From: Gemmatimonadota bacterium
GTDB taxonomy: Bacteria; Gemmatimonadota; Gemmatimonadetes; Longimicrobiales; Gaopeijiaceae
NCBI GenBank assembly: GCA_007121455.1
Contig: SKKN01000005.1
Span: 23,041-87,040, forward strand
Direction: 5' to 3'
DNA: 64,000 bases
Shown: positions 36,795 to 45,608 of the stretch, one piece after another
Layout of the letters: each line of letters begins with the position of its first letter
Numbering within the stretch: the stretch's first letter is position 1
Made by a program: the position numbers and the translations under genes
Notes under the pieces: model-generated
Told to the model about the DNA's origin: nothing
Seen by the model: the letters and a program-made list of their open reading frames with translations, nothing else
Database searches by the model: none

Positions 36795-36873
36795 CGGCGA
36801 ATCCCGTGTCCGTCCGTCCCTGCGGCGTCCGGGCCGCAACGGCCGTACGGGACACGATCTTGAGCGATAAAAC

Positions 36874-37569
36874 TTAGGCGGAGCCGCGAGACCCCGTCAA
36901 GGCCTCGAGCAACTCGATGATCCGGCCGACCTGCTCGTCGATCGAAAGCTTCGTGGTGTCGACCGGAACCGCATCCCCGGCGGGCTTCAATGGAGCCACG
37001 GCCCGCTCGCGGTCCCGTCGGTCCCGCTCGGCGAGTCGCTCGCCCTCGGCCCGGAGCGCAGAGGTGCTCTCCTCCTCGCCCCGCTCCTTGAGTCGCCTGC
37101 GCGCCCTCTCGTCCAGATCCGCGACGAGGAACACTTTGAGCTCTGCATCGGGAAAGACCACGCTGCCCATGTCCCGGCCATCCGCGACGACTCCCCCGCC
37201 TCGCCCGGCCTCCCGCTGCCTCCGGAGAAGCCAGGAACGTACGGACGGAATCGATGAGAGGTGGGAGACCTTCTCCGTGACCTCCTCCGTGCGGAGCTCC
37301 TCGCGCAGGATCCGGTCGCGTCGGAACACGCGCACCCCTCCCGCATCGGCCTCCGCTCGAACCTCGAGCGCCTCCAGGTCGTCCGGCCCGAGCTCGGGCC
37401 ACTCCTCTTCCGGCACCTCCTCTTCCAGGAGCGCGAAGGTAAGCGCCCGGTACAGAGCCCCCGAATCGAGGTGCCGGTAGCCGAGGCGGCGGGCCAGTTC
37501 ACGGGCCGTGGTGGACTTTCCGGAGCCCGCAGGACCGTCGACGGTGATGACCGGTTTCCTGGCACTCAC
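36874..37569 (-). CDS. cmk: Cytidylate kinase
   Basis: The 231-residue NMP kinase has VITVDGPAGSGKSTTARELARRLG (P-loop GPAGSGKS), LDSGALYRALTFA and VVADGRDMGSVVFPDAELKVFL. The LID carries RRRLKERGEE, and DTTKLSIDEQVGRI is at the end. It makes CDP and dCDP. The GTG start at 37569 shares bases with the aroA stop (GTGA), so it is translationally coupled. The long upstream ORF in this frame is antisense-like overlap with aroA. Confidence 0.95.
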   Translation of the reverse strand: MSARKPVITVDGPAGSGKSTTARELARRLGYRHLDSGALYRALTFALLEEEVPEEEWPELGPDDLEALEVRAEADAGGVRVFRRDRILREELRTEEVTEKVSHLSSIPSVRSWLLRRQREAGRGGGVVADGRDMGSVVFPDAELKVFLVADLDERARRRLKERGEEESTSALRAEGERLAERDRRDRERAVAPLKPAGDAVPVDTTKLSIDEQVGRIIELLEALTGSRGSA

Positions 37570-38870
37570 GATCCCCCACTCCGGGCCACCTCGTCGAGGA
37601 GGGACCAGAACCCCGGAAAGCTGACGTCCGCCGCACTCCGCCCTTCGATCCGCGCATCCACTCCCGCCGAGCGACCGAGAATCCCGAATGCCATGGCGAT
37701 CCGGTGGTCTCCGAAGCTCTCCACCCTGCCCTCGAGGGTCTTCGGTGTCCCCTCGATCACGAGGCCATCCTCGAACTCCTCGATCTCCACACCGAGGGCC
37801 GTGAGCCCTCGCGCGAGGGCGTCGATCCGGTCCGATTCCTTGACCCGAAGCTCCTGGGCACCGCTGATTCGCGTTCGCCCCTCCGCCCTGGCGGCCAGGA
37901 CACAGAGGACCGGGATCTCGTCGATCAGGTCCGGGATCTCGGCCTCTCCCACATCGGTCGCGCGAAGGGAGCCCGGACGGCAGACGAGCGTTCCGACCCT
38001 CTCCCTTCCCTCCATGCGGTCGTCCTCCACCTCGACTCCGGCCCCCATCCGCTCGAGGACCCGAAGGAGCCCGCTGCGAGTCGGATTCAACCCGACGTTG
38101 CGGAGAACGAGCTCCGCCCCGCCGCCACCGAGAAGCGCCAGGGCGATGAAGAAGGCGGCGGAGGAGAAGTCGCCCGGGACCCGGAGGTCGAGGGGAGGGA
38201 TCCGCTCGGGCGGTGCTCCGAGTCCGACACTCCATCCGCCGGACGGGTCGGGGCCTTCCGTGAGAGGAACACCGAGGCCCTCGAAAAGCCGTTCCGTATG
38301 GTCGCGCGACCGCCGCGGCTCGTGGACGGAGACGGGAACTCTGCCGACGAGGCCGGCGAGGAGAACCGCGCTCTTGACTTGCGCGCTCGCGACCGCAGAG
38401 GTGTGCGCGATCGACTCGAGGGCCCCGCCCTCGAGCGTCCCACCGCGCACCCGCAGGGGAAGTCGCCCGGGCTCCCTCAGCGACTCGAACTCAGCTCCCA
38501 TCTGCGACAGAGGCCGCGTCACCCGCTCCATGGGCCGGGTGCAGAGCGACCTATCGCCCGTGAGCGTCGCCTTGACCGGCGAGCCCGCGAGGACGCCGAG
38601 CAGGAGCCGCGCCGTGGTGCCGCTGTTTCCGGCATCGAGGGGACCCTGCGAGGAGCGCAACCCCCGAAGGCCCAATCCCCGCACCGTGAGCTCGGACCCG
38701 TCTTCCGGAAGGGGTGGAACCTCCACTCCGAGCGCTCGGAGGCACGCGGCGGTCGAGCGTGGATCCTCCGACGTGAGGAGACCCGAGAGCCGGCTCTCTC
38801 CCTCGGCGAGCGCGGCAAGGAGCAGCGCCCGGTGCGTGAGGGACTTGTCCCCCGGAACGGTCAGCTCCAA
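37566..38870 (-). CDS. aroA: 3-phosphoshikimate 1-carboxyvinyltransferase (EPSP synthase)
   Basis: The 434-residue protein makes EPSP in aromatic amino-acid synthesis. Motifs are VPGDKSLTHRALLLAALAEG, LDAGNSGTTARLLLGVLAG, AHTSAVASAQVKSAVLLAGL, DFSSAAFFIALALLGGGGAEL, ESDRIDALARGL and FGDHRIAMAFGILG. TTG at 38870 is chosen: it has GAGAGGAG just before and homology begins there. The start overlaps the tyrA end by 10 bp. Confidence 0.94.
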   Translation of the reverse strand: MELTVPGDKSLTHRALLLAALAEGESRLSGLLTSEDPRSTAACLRALGVEVPPLPEDGSELTVRGLGLRGLRSSQGPLDAGNSGTTARLLLGVLAGSPVKATLTGDRSLCTRPMERVTRPLSQMGAEFESLREPGRLPLRVRGGTLEGGALESIAHTSAVASAQVKSAVLLAGLVGRVPVSVHEPRRSRDHTERLFEGLGVPLTEGPDPSGGWSVGLGAPPERIPPLDLRVPGDFSSAAFFIALALLGGGGAELVLRNVGLNPTRSGLLRVLERMGAGVEVEDDRMEGRERVGTLVCRPGSLRATDVGEAEIPDLIDEIPVLCVLAARAEGRTRISGAQELRVKESDRIDALARGLTALGVEIEEFEDGLVIEGTPKTLEGRVESFGDHRIAMAFGILGRSAGVDARIEGRSAADVSFPGFWSLLDEVARSGGS

Positions 38871-39748
38871 GGCTCCTCTCCTCTCCAATCCCGTGTCCGC
38901 TCCATGAACGACGCGACGGAGTCGATCTCCTTCCTCGCCAAAAGATCGGCGAGAACCCGGAGGGCTCGGGAGACGGACTCGAGCCCGAGCCCCACTCCAG
39001 GACCGGAGCGCTCGAAGAGGTCCTTCCACATCTCCGGTGAGCTGCCGGCCAGGCGGATCATATCCCTCCCCCCCGGCCCGAGGTCCTCGGGTCCGTAGCC
39101 GGCGGCGTCGAGCGCGCCGGCGAGGGCATTGGAGACGAGCTGTGGAAGGTGGCTGCACCACGCCATGCGCCGGTCGTGCTCCTCGGCGTGCGTCCAGCTC
39201 GGCACTCCGCCGAGGGCGCTCCAGAAGGCCTCGGCTCCTTCTCTCACCTCCGGGGTCGCTCCCTCCTCGGCCAACCAGATGCGGAACTCGTGGAAGAGCC
39301 CGTCCCTGGACGCAGCGAACCCGCTCCCCTCCCCGCCCGCCATCGGGTGGGCTCCCACGAATCGCTCGGAGATCTCCGCGTTCGCCGCCGCCCGGAGGAC
39401 GGGAGCCTTCAGGCTCGCCACGTCCATCACGAGGTGCTTCCCGGCGAGCGCCCTGCGGTGGTCCCGGAGGAGCTGGAGAAGGGCGCCGAGGGGCACGGCG
39501 AGGATCACCGTCCGGCTCTCGTGGACGACGGAGTCCGGCTCGGGGAATCCACGGTCGACGGCTCCGGCCTCACGGGCCGCGACGAGGTCGTCGAGGTCGG
39601 TCGAAGACCCGAGGACCTCCGGTGGATCGGGGAGCGCCTTCAAGTCGCGTCCGATCGAGCCGCCGATCAAACCGAGACCGACGATCCCGACGGGCCCATG
39701 GATCGACGCCTCGGGCGGGGCGGACCCGACCGATTCGCTCAACGACAC
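38861..39748 (-). CDS. tyrA: Prephenate dehydrogenase (TyrA family)
   Basis: The 295-residue protein has a Rossmann N-domain starting GPVGIVGLGLIGGSIGRDL and the family's HPMAGGEGSGFAASRDGLF with the catalytic His. SHLPQLVSNALAGALD follows. It oxidatively decarboxylates prephenate to 4-hydroxyphenylpyruvate; arogenate use cannot be excluded. It sits next to aroA, as expected for tyrosine synthesis genes. The start overlaps the preceding small gene by 10 bp. Confidence 0.92.
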   Translation of the reverse strand: MSLSESVGSAPPEASIHGPVGIVGLGLIGGSIGRDLKALPDPPEVLGSSTDLDDLVAAREAGAVDRGFPEPDSVVHESRTVILAVPLGALLQLLRDHRRALAGKHLVMDVASLKAPVLRAAANAEISERFVGAHPMAGGEGSGFAASRDGLFHEFRIWLAEEGATPEVREGAEAFWSALGGVPSWTHAEEHDRRMAWCSHLPQLVSNALAGALDAAGYGPEDLGPGGRDMIRLAGSSPEMWKDLFERSGPGVGLGLESVSRALRVLADLLARKEIDSVASFMERTRDWRGEEPWS

Positions 39749-40125
39749 TCCGCCGCGGAGGGCGACGGACGGTGGCGCTCGGCAGGTATGGGCTCGAAGA
39801 CGAAGACGAGCGGCAGCTCACGAAGCACGACATCCCTTCCCGCCGACTCCGTGAAGATGCCCTCGCGCCTCCGGTGCCGCTCGAGCCCGTCGAAGGGCAC
39901 GGCCAACCGAACGAGGCCGCGGAAGGGATCCGGTCCGATGTCACCCTCGAGGGAGGCCTCCACCCCCGGCCCGAACACCTCTTCGGCCAGCTCCAGAGCG
40001 CGCCACTGGGCGGTCCGCGCCTTCCATCGACGAAGTCGACGCTCGCGTTCGTGCTCCGGATCCGGCACGCGTACCGCGTCCGGCATCCAACTTCCGACCT
40101 CCGGTCGTTCGGGCAGCAGGGTCAT
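39739..40125 (-). CDS. Small conserved-looking protein of unknown function
   Basis: Not recognised. The 128 residues are highly charged: the N-terminal half is helical and Arg-rich (PDPEHERERRLRRWKARTAQWRAL interrupted by short gaps), and the second half is mixed beta (GLVRLAVPFDGLERHR, RDVVLRELPLVFVFEPIPAE). It has no signal peptide or zinc motif. It starts in an ATGA overlap with rnz and overlaps tyrA by 10 bp, so it is probably a real, coupled gene. Confidence 0.65.
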   Translation of the reverse strand: MTLLPERPEVGSWMPDAVRVPDPEHERERRLRRWKARTAQWRALELAEEVFGPGVEASLEGDIGPDPFRGLVRLAVPFDGLERHRRREGIFTESAGRDVVLRELPLVFVFEPIPAERHRPSPSAAECR

Positions 40126-41096
40126 TCGGATCCACCTCTTCTCGCATTTTTCAACACCGGCCTCTCCTCCTTCTCGACCTCGTCCTCCCGGAAGGGGACC
40201 TCCACGACGAGCCCGTCGTATGCCACCTTCGTTTCCGGAAACACCTCCCTCGCTTCCCGTTCGATCGGGAGGGCGTTCGCGGCGTAACGGGCAGAAAGGT
40301 GCGTGAGCACGAGCCGCCGTACCTTCGCCCGGCGAGCCAACAAAGCGGCCCCCCGGCCCGTGCTGTGGAACGTCTCGTGTGCCCGCTTCACTTCGTCCTC
40401 GCCGAAGGTGGCGTCGTGGATGAGCAGGTCCGCACCTCGAGCAACCTCCTCCGTCTCCCGGCAGGGCCGGGTGTCCCCGGTATAGACGATCGTTCGACCG
40501 GCGCGCGGCGGACCCACGACTTCCTCCGGTCGGATTTCCCGGCCGGCGGCCACCACCGGCTCGCCGGCGTGCAGCCGGCCGAACAGCGGGCCTTCCGGAA
40601 CCCCGAGCTCCCTCGCCTTTTCGACATCGAAGCGGCCGGGACGCGGATGCTCTCGAAGCACATACCCGACGGAGGACACCCCGTGCCGGGAGGAGTAGGC
40701 CGCGATCGAGTACTCCTCCGTCTTGATGGCCTCCTCGCCCGGCTCGAGCTCCTCGACCTGGACCGGGAACGCGATCCGGTCGACTCCGAGGTGAACCGCA
40801 TCGAGGAGCGATCGGGTCGAGCCCCGCGGACCGTAGATCCGGAGTGTATCCGTCCGGCCCTGGAGAGAAAGAGTGCGTGTGAGCCCGATGAGCCCCAGGA
40901 AATGGTCGGCGTGAAGGTGGGTGATGAAGATCGCATCGAGGGCGAAGCCGGTCCCGAAGCGCATCATCTGGCGCTGCGTACCTTCCCCACAGTCGAAGAG
41001 GAAGGATTCGCCTTCACGATGGATCGAGATCCCGCTCACGTTCCGCCCTACGGTGGGACGGGACGCCGCGGTTCCCAGGAACGTCACCCGGATCAT
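40122..41096 (-). CDS. rnz: Ribonuclease Z (tRNA 3'-end processing)
   Basis: The 324-residue metallo-beta-lactamase fold has MIRVTFLGTAASRPTVGRNV, LFDCGEGTQRQMMRFG, HLHADHFLGLIGL (His60, His62, Asp64, His65 zinc ligands), YTGDTRPC, HDATFGEDE and VLTHLSARY. It removes the 3' trailer of pre-tRNA. ATG at 41096 is chosen over a longer ORF lacking homology. It is the first gene of the rnz-to-rpsA run. Confidence 0.94.
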   Translation of the reverse strand: MIRVTFLGTAASRPTVGRNVSGISIHREGESFLFDCGEGTQRQMMRFGTGFALDAIFITHLHADHFLGLIGLTRTLSLQGRTDTLRIYGPRGSTRSLLDAVHLGVDRIAFPVQVEELEPGEEAIKTEEYSIAAYSSRHGVSSVGYVLREHPRPGRFDVEKARELGVPEGPLFGRLHAGEPVVAAGREIRPEEVVGPPRAGRTIVYTGDTRPCRETEEVARGADLLIHDATFGEDEVKRAHETFHSTGRGAALLARRAKVRRLVLTHLSARYAANALPIEREAREVFPETKVAYDGLVVEVPFREDEVEKEERPVLKNARRGGSE

Positions 41097-41180
41097 CGGC
41101 GGCTCAGGTCGAAGAGGTCGAGGAATCGGCCTGGAAGGTAGCGAATCGTCGGGGGCGATCAACCTCTTCGATAGGGCCCC

Positions 41181-41834
41181 TTAGCCGCCCACGTCCTCCC
41201 CGTTCGCGGAAGTCCGACTGACCTCCTTCAGGACCGGGGTGAAGAGGATGTTCCGGACTTCGGCCCGGTCCTCCCAATCCCCCTGGATCACGAAGTTCTC
41301 CTTCACGTCGAAGTCGACGAGGACGGTCGTCATGCTTTCCGGTTCCGCTTCGATCTCTCCATTGAGGAGGACCTTGATCCCCGACCGCGACCCGCTCGGT
41401 ACCTGCACGGCCTGCACGGACTCCCCATCTTCGAAGGTGTACCCCTCCCGGAGGGTGACCTGCGCTCTATCCACGACGAGGCGAAGCTGCCCGTACCGGC
41501 CCGCTGGAATCTCCTCCTCTCCCGTGAGGTCCGCCACGACGCCGTTCTGAAGCTCCAGGAGGTCGAAGTGATGGGGATCGTCCGGATCGTGGAAGAGATC
41601 GAGCTGCCCCTCGCCGCCGCCGACGAGGTACACCCTCGAGATCCAGACCTCAGCGATGTCGATGAGCTCGGCCGGGTCGTCCTGAAGCAGCACCTGAATG
41701 TGCGCGGCGCGCTGGGACTGCACCGGGTCGCTCTTGCACGCGGCCAGCACGACGGCAGCGACGGCGACGCCCGAAAGCAGACCCATCCGCCACGCGACCT
41801 TCCTCCTCGAACCCCTTGGACTCGACACCTTCAT
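41181..41834 (-). CDS. DUF4382-like lipoprotein
   Basis: The 217-residue lipoprotein has a lipobox LAAC ending at Cys33. The mature domain begins HIQVLLQDDPAELIDIAEVWIS, includes DLLELQNGVVADLTGEEEIPAGRYGQLRLVVD, and ends with VDFDVKENFVI. This order is typical of DUF4382, a putative carbohydrate-binding family. The ATG is at 41834. The function is not known. It lies about 100 bp after the neighbouring lipoprotein gene. Confidence 0.82.
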   Translation of the reverse strand: MKVSSPRGSRRKVAWRMGLLSGVAVAAVVLAACKSDPVQSQRAAHIQVLLQDDPAELIDIAEVWISRVYLVGGGEGQLDLFHDPDDPHHFDLLELQNGVVADLTGEEEIPAGRYGQLRLVVDRAQVTLREGYTFEDGESVQAVQVPSGSRSGIKVLLNGEIEAEPESMTTVLVDFDVKENFVIQGDWEDRAEVRNILFTPVLKEVSRTSANGEDVGG

Positions 41835-41933
41835 TGTACGTCCCCCCCGACTGGTCGTGATTCGGCGGCTCGAGCCGCCCGGCTGTGTCGCACGAACATA
41901 GTGCCACACTAGTGGACATGCACCACTCGTGTG

Positions 41934-42647
41934 CTAATTCGGGTCCAGGTACCGGATCGTGACCGCGTCACGGAACACGTTCGAGAGGACGACCCTGCGG
42001 GCCGGCTCGGCGGCGTTCGAGAGTGCGACCCACGACCGGGCCCGGAGCTTCACCAGGAGGTCCACCCTCTCCCGGTCCTGGAGGAGGAGGAGGAGCTCCT
42101 CCTCGACCTCGATCTCGTCTCCCTCGGCGAGCTCCACCTCCACCTCGCCCACGAAGGGGCCCGAGTCATCGAACTCCGGACCCCTGCGAACGTCGACGCT
42201 CACGTACGTGAACACGACCCGCACCCGGTCGTACAGCCCCGGCTGGAGCTCGACGGAAGTGACCTCCTGTGGTTCCGCTCCCTCAGCGGCCACCTCCACC
42301 TCCTGCTCATCCCGGGTCATCTCTTTCCAGAAGCCGCCCTGACGGCGAATGAGAACCCGGAGGCGCACCCGCACCGTACCGTCGAGCTCTTCGGCGGATG
42401 CCTGTGCGGCGCCTGCCGATACCCCGTTCGATGAGAGGATGGGAAGGAGCGCGTCGGCGGATGTGTGCGAGGCTGAGGAGGCGTCCTCACCTCCGGAGAT
42501 GTAGACGGTGGTCTCGGCGAGGCCGCCGGCCGTCACGTTCCCGCACCCGGAGAGTCCCGTCGCGAAAAGGAGGAGGAAGAGGAGGCTCCACACGTTGCGC
42601 CCCCCGGATGCGGGCCCGTGGGTGCTCGAACGGCCGACTTCACACAT
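41934..42647 (-). CDS. Lipoprotein of unknown function, DUF4382-like in layout
   Basis: The 237-residue protein has a lipobox LSGC ending at Cys35. The mature part is acidic with strands VELQPGLYDRVRVVFTYVSVDV and VVLSNVFRDAVTIRYL, echoing the beta pattern of the DUF4382 neighbour, but no full domain match is visible. It overlaps the TPR gene by 8 bp, so it is translated with it. Together the genes look like a small envelope module. Confidence 0.68.
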   Translation of the reverse strand: MCEVGRSSTHGPASGGRNVWSLLFLLLFATGLSGCGNVTAGGLAETTVYISGGEDASSASHTSADALLPILSSNGVSAGAAQASAEELDGTVRVRLRVLIRRQGGFWKEMTRDEQEVEVAAEGAEPQEVTSVELQPGLYDRVRVVFTYVSVDVRRGPEFDDSGPFVGEVEVELAEGDEIEVEEELLLLLQDRERVDLLVKLRARSWVALSNAAEPARRVVLSNVFRDAVTIRYLDPN

Positions 42648-43941
42648 CTATCGTATCCTCCACGGAAATGTCGTCCGAGGCGGGCATTTTCCCGCGGACT
42701 CGCTCGGCAAGCGCCTCGCTTCCAAGCTCTTCGTAGATTTCGGCTGCGCCGTGAAGCCGCTCCGCCCCCTGCTCCTCCCGGTCTCTCGACAGTTCGAACT
42801 CACCGTAGGCCTCGAGGGTCTGTGCGAGCTCGAACCGAGAGAGGTTCCGATCGCGGATCACCTCGAGAGCCTTTTCGAAGAAGACGAGGCCGTCGTCCAC
42901 GCCGCGGGCACCGGCGACGCGTCCGAGAAGGCGGTAGGTCTCGGGCAACCTTGGAATCACCGACCCGGTCAACGCATCCCGTTCGGCTCTCCGCCCCTCC
43001 TCCGCAGCCTCCAGCAAGCGGCCCTGGATGGCAAGCGCCTCTCCCAGGTTCACTCGCATCGCCACGCCCGCGTCCGGATCGTTCGCATGCTCCGCCGCAC
43101 GACGGAAATGCGACTCAGCCGCCTTCGGATTGCCGCGAGCGACCTGAAGCTGGCCCCGAGCATTCGTGAGCAACCCCCGGCCCCCGTCGTCACCTCGGAG
43201 CGCATGGGCCGCGTCCGCCTTCTCCAGCCACCGTTCGCTCTCCTCGAGGCGTCCGCGCATGCGCTCGACGATCGAAAGGTTGAGGTAGGCGTGCCACCAC
43301 TGAGGACCGTCGTGGCCCGACGCCTCCATGAGGCGGAGTGCCCGTTCGTACCAGACCCCCGCTTCGATCCAGAGCCCCCCATCCACCAGCACGTTCCCGG
43401 CGCCGATCGCGGCGGTGACTGCCCGCTCCAGGTCTTCGCTCCCCCTTGCGAGCCGGAAAGATTCCCGGTACCGCTCGGCCGCCGCGTCGAGCCGTCCGAG
43501 GCCCCGCGCTGCTCGGGCGCCGGCAAGGAGCGCCCGGGTGGCGTAGCTTCGATCCCTCAGAGGTAGAGCCGTCTTGCGAGCCGCCACGGCGTAGGCCTCA
43601 GCCGCCTCCAGGCGTCGGTTCTCCATCTCCCGTCGCCCCAGCGCCAGGAGTGCCTCCACGGCCTCCTCCGGCTTGCCCCCCTCGAGCGCCGTGAGCGCGA
43701 CCACGATGCCGCCGTACGTGTGCTCCGTGCGGTCCCGGACGAGCTTCACGACCGTTTCTAACTGCTCCTCCACCACGTCCACGGGAACGATGCGGCTACC
43801 CAGCGTGCCGAGCTCTCCGGACGCCGCCCACCGACGGGATTCGTCCGGCCGGGAAACAGCGAGAATTCGGTCGACGAGAGGCCGAAGCTCCTCGAGCTTG
43901 GGGAGGATGTGGAGCACCTCGTCCACGCGGATTCGCTTCAT
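42640..43941 (-). CDS. TPR-repeat protein
   Basis: The 433-residue, helix-only protein consists of repeated TPR-like helical pairs. Examples are AAEAYAVAARKTALPLRDR, WIEAGVWYERALRLMEASG, AAESHFRRAAEHANDPDAG and RFELAQTLEAYGEFELSRD. The Arg- and Glu-rich surface suggests a protein-binding scaffold. There is no signal peptide, so it is cytoplasmic. The downstream overlap with the lipoprotein gene suggests an operon. It may work with the sigma-54 activator upstream, since TPR partners of such regulators are common; this is inference. Confidence 0.75.
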   Translation of the reverse strand: MKRIRVDEVLHILPKLEELRPLVDRILAVSRPDESRRWAASGELGTLGSRIVPVDVVEEQLETVVKLVRDRTEHTYGGIVVALTALEGGKPEEAVEALLALGRREMENRRLEAAEAYAVAARKTALPLRDRSYATRALLAGARAARGLGRLDAAAERYRESFRLARGSEDLERAVTAAIGAGNVLVDGGLWIEAGVWYERALRLMEASGHDGPQWWHAYLNLSIVERMRGRLEESERWLEKADAAHALRGDDGGRGLLTNARGQLQVARGNPKAAESHFRRAAEHANDPDAGVAMRVNLGEALAIQGRLLEAAEEGRRAERDALTGSVIPRLPETYRLLGRVAGARGVDDGLVFFEKALEVIRDRNLSRFELAQTLEAYGEFELSRDREEQGAERLHGAAEIYEELGSEALAERVRGKMPASDDISVEDTIDV

Positions 43942-44134
43942 CGGCCCATGGGGCGGTGCGAGGAACGGCAGTTCAGTCCAGCTCCGTACCTGTGCAGCGA
44001 TCGTGCCGCGGGTGGCCCGGTGGATGAATGGCTCAACAGCGCGGCTTTCCTACGCATCGACGGCCGGAGGAAGGCGCCGGGATCCGCGGACCTGCCCCAG
44101 AAGAGGGCAATCCCCCGAGGCGGGGCGAGCGGCG

Positions 44135-45529
44135 TCATCCCGGACGTCCCGGTACGGGAACCTCGTAGGCGGAGACCTTCCGGGTGAGGGTGTTCCGGTG
44201 GATCCCGAGGAGCTCGGCCGCGCGCCCCATGTGGCCGTCCGTGTATTCGAGGACGGTACGAATGTGGCTCGCCTCGACGTCGGCGAGCGGGGTATCGGGC
44301 GGGAATCCCTCCGGACCCGGCTCCTCGCTCGGGGAGAGCCGCGGCGAGCGGCCGCCCAGCTCGAGGTCCTCCGCCTCGATCACGGATCCTCGGCACACGA
44401 GGACTGCCCGGTCCATCACGTTCCGGAGCTCACGCACGTTTCCCGGCCAGGTATGTTGCCGGAGCCGACCGAGGGCCTCCTTCGAGACCTCCTGCACCGT
44501 GCGCCCATACCGCCCGGAGAAAAACGCGGCGAAGTGGAGCGCGAGCGGTTCGAGGTCCGCATGTCGCTCGCGAAGGGGGGGCAAAGGCACCTGGACCACC
44601 GCCAACCGGTAAAAGAGGTCTTCCCGGAACTCACCGGAACGCACTGCCTCCTGAAGGTTCCGGTTCGTGGCCGCCACGATCCGGACGTCCACCTCCACCG
44701 AAGCCTCTCCTCCCAGGCGCTCCACCTCTCCCTCTTCCAGCGCGCGGAGGATCTTCGCCTGGAGGACGAGGCTCATGTCGCCGATCTCGTCGAGGAAGAG
44801 GGTCCCACCGTCCGCGCGCTCGAAGCGGCCCCGTCGCCGGGCCTCCGCGCCCGTGAAGGCCCCCCGCTCGTGCCCGAAGAGCTCGGACTCGAGCAGATGC
44901 TCCGGAATCGCCGCGCAGTTGACGGGAATGAACGCGGCCCCCCGCCTCGGGCTCGCCCAGTGCACGGCCCGGGCAACGAGCTCCTTCCCCGTCCCCGATT
45001 CACCGGTGAGGAGGAGGGTGGCGGAGCTGTCCGCGACCGTCGCCACACGATGAAAGACCTCCTCCATCTGGGCGCTCGACCCGATCAGGAGCGGACCCTC
45101 GGCCTCCTCCACCTGCTCGAGCGGCGGTAGCGGGACGGTCGCACCCGGTCCTTTTCGATTGAGCTCCTCGAGGATCTGTTCGGGGTCCGGAGGCTCCGGA
45201 AAGACCCTGCCGATACCGGCCTCTCGTGCCCGCACCGTGAGCCTGAAGGTGTTCGCGCTCGCCGTGCCGAGAAGGACGCCTGCTCGCCCGTCCTCGGCCA
45301 GCCTGCGAACGAGTGCGAGATCCGCCTCATCGAAGGAGAGCGAGAGGAGGGTGTGGGAGCACGTGCGGTCGTTCAGGAAGTGGAGCGCCCCCGCCACGCT
45401 GGAGACGAGCGCGGGCTCGAAGCCGGCGGAGCGGAGAGCGTCCCGTACCGGCGACATCGTCTCCTCGTCACCGACGAGGAGCACCGGGGACTTGGCCAAA
45501 CGTGTTCCTCCGCACTGGGATACGAGCAC
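44135..45529 (-). CDS. Sigma-54-dependent transcriptional activator with degenerate receiver domain
   Basis: The 464-residue protein has an N-terminal receiver-like fold (15-~130), an AAA+ domain (~148-380) and a Fis-type HTH at the end (GRAAELLGIHRNTLTRKV). The AAA+ domain carries Walker A GESGTGKE (176-183), the sigma-54 loop GAFTGA (223-228) and Walker B LFLDEIGD. The receiver keeps an acidic pocket start (VGDEET) but has SLSFD where the phosphorylated Asp should lie, so it is probably a pseudo-receiver. It needs rpoN, which is not in the window. No clear -24/-12 promoter was found nearby. Confidence 0.9.
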   Translation of the reverse strand: MLVSQCGGTRLAKSPVLLVGDEETMSPVRDALRSAGFEPALVSSVAGALHFLNDRTCSHTLLSLSFDEADLALVRRLAEDGRAGVLLGTASANTFRLTVRAREAGIGRVFPEPPDPEQILEELNRKGPGATVPLPPLEQVEEAEGPLLIGSSAQMEEVFHRVATVADSSATLLLTGESGTGKELVARAVHWASPRRGAAFIPVNCAAIPEHLLESELFGHERGAFTGAEARRRGRFERADGGTLFLDEIGDMSLVLQAKILRALEEGEVERLGGEASVEVDVRIVAATNRNLQEAVRSGEFREDLFYRLAVVQVPLPPLRERHADLEPLALHFAAFFSGRYGRTVQEVSKEALGRLRQHTWPGNVRELRNVMDRAVLVCRGSVIEAEDLELGGRSPRLSPSEEPGPEGFPPDTPLADVEASHIRTVLEYTDGHMGRAAELLGIHRNTLTRKVSAYEVPVPGRPG

Positions 45530-45608
45530 ACCACAGAAACTGGAGCAGCACCAACTTAGTGCATGGTGGGACGCACAGGCAACGAAGTGGTGAGCGACCA
45601 GGGGGGGC

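Noticed and set aside
41870..41935. Possible sigma-54 -24/-12 site (TGGCAC ... GTGC) before the DUF4382 gene
   Set aside because: GG to GC distance is 12 rather than the required 10, so it does not fit.
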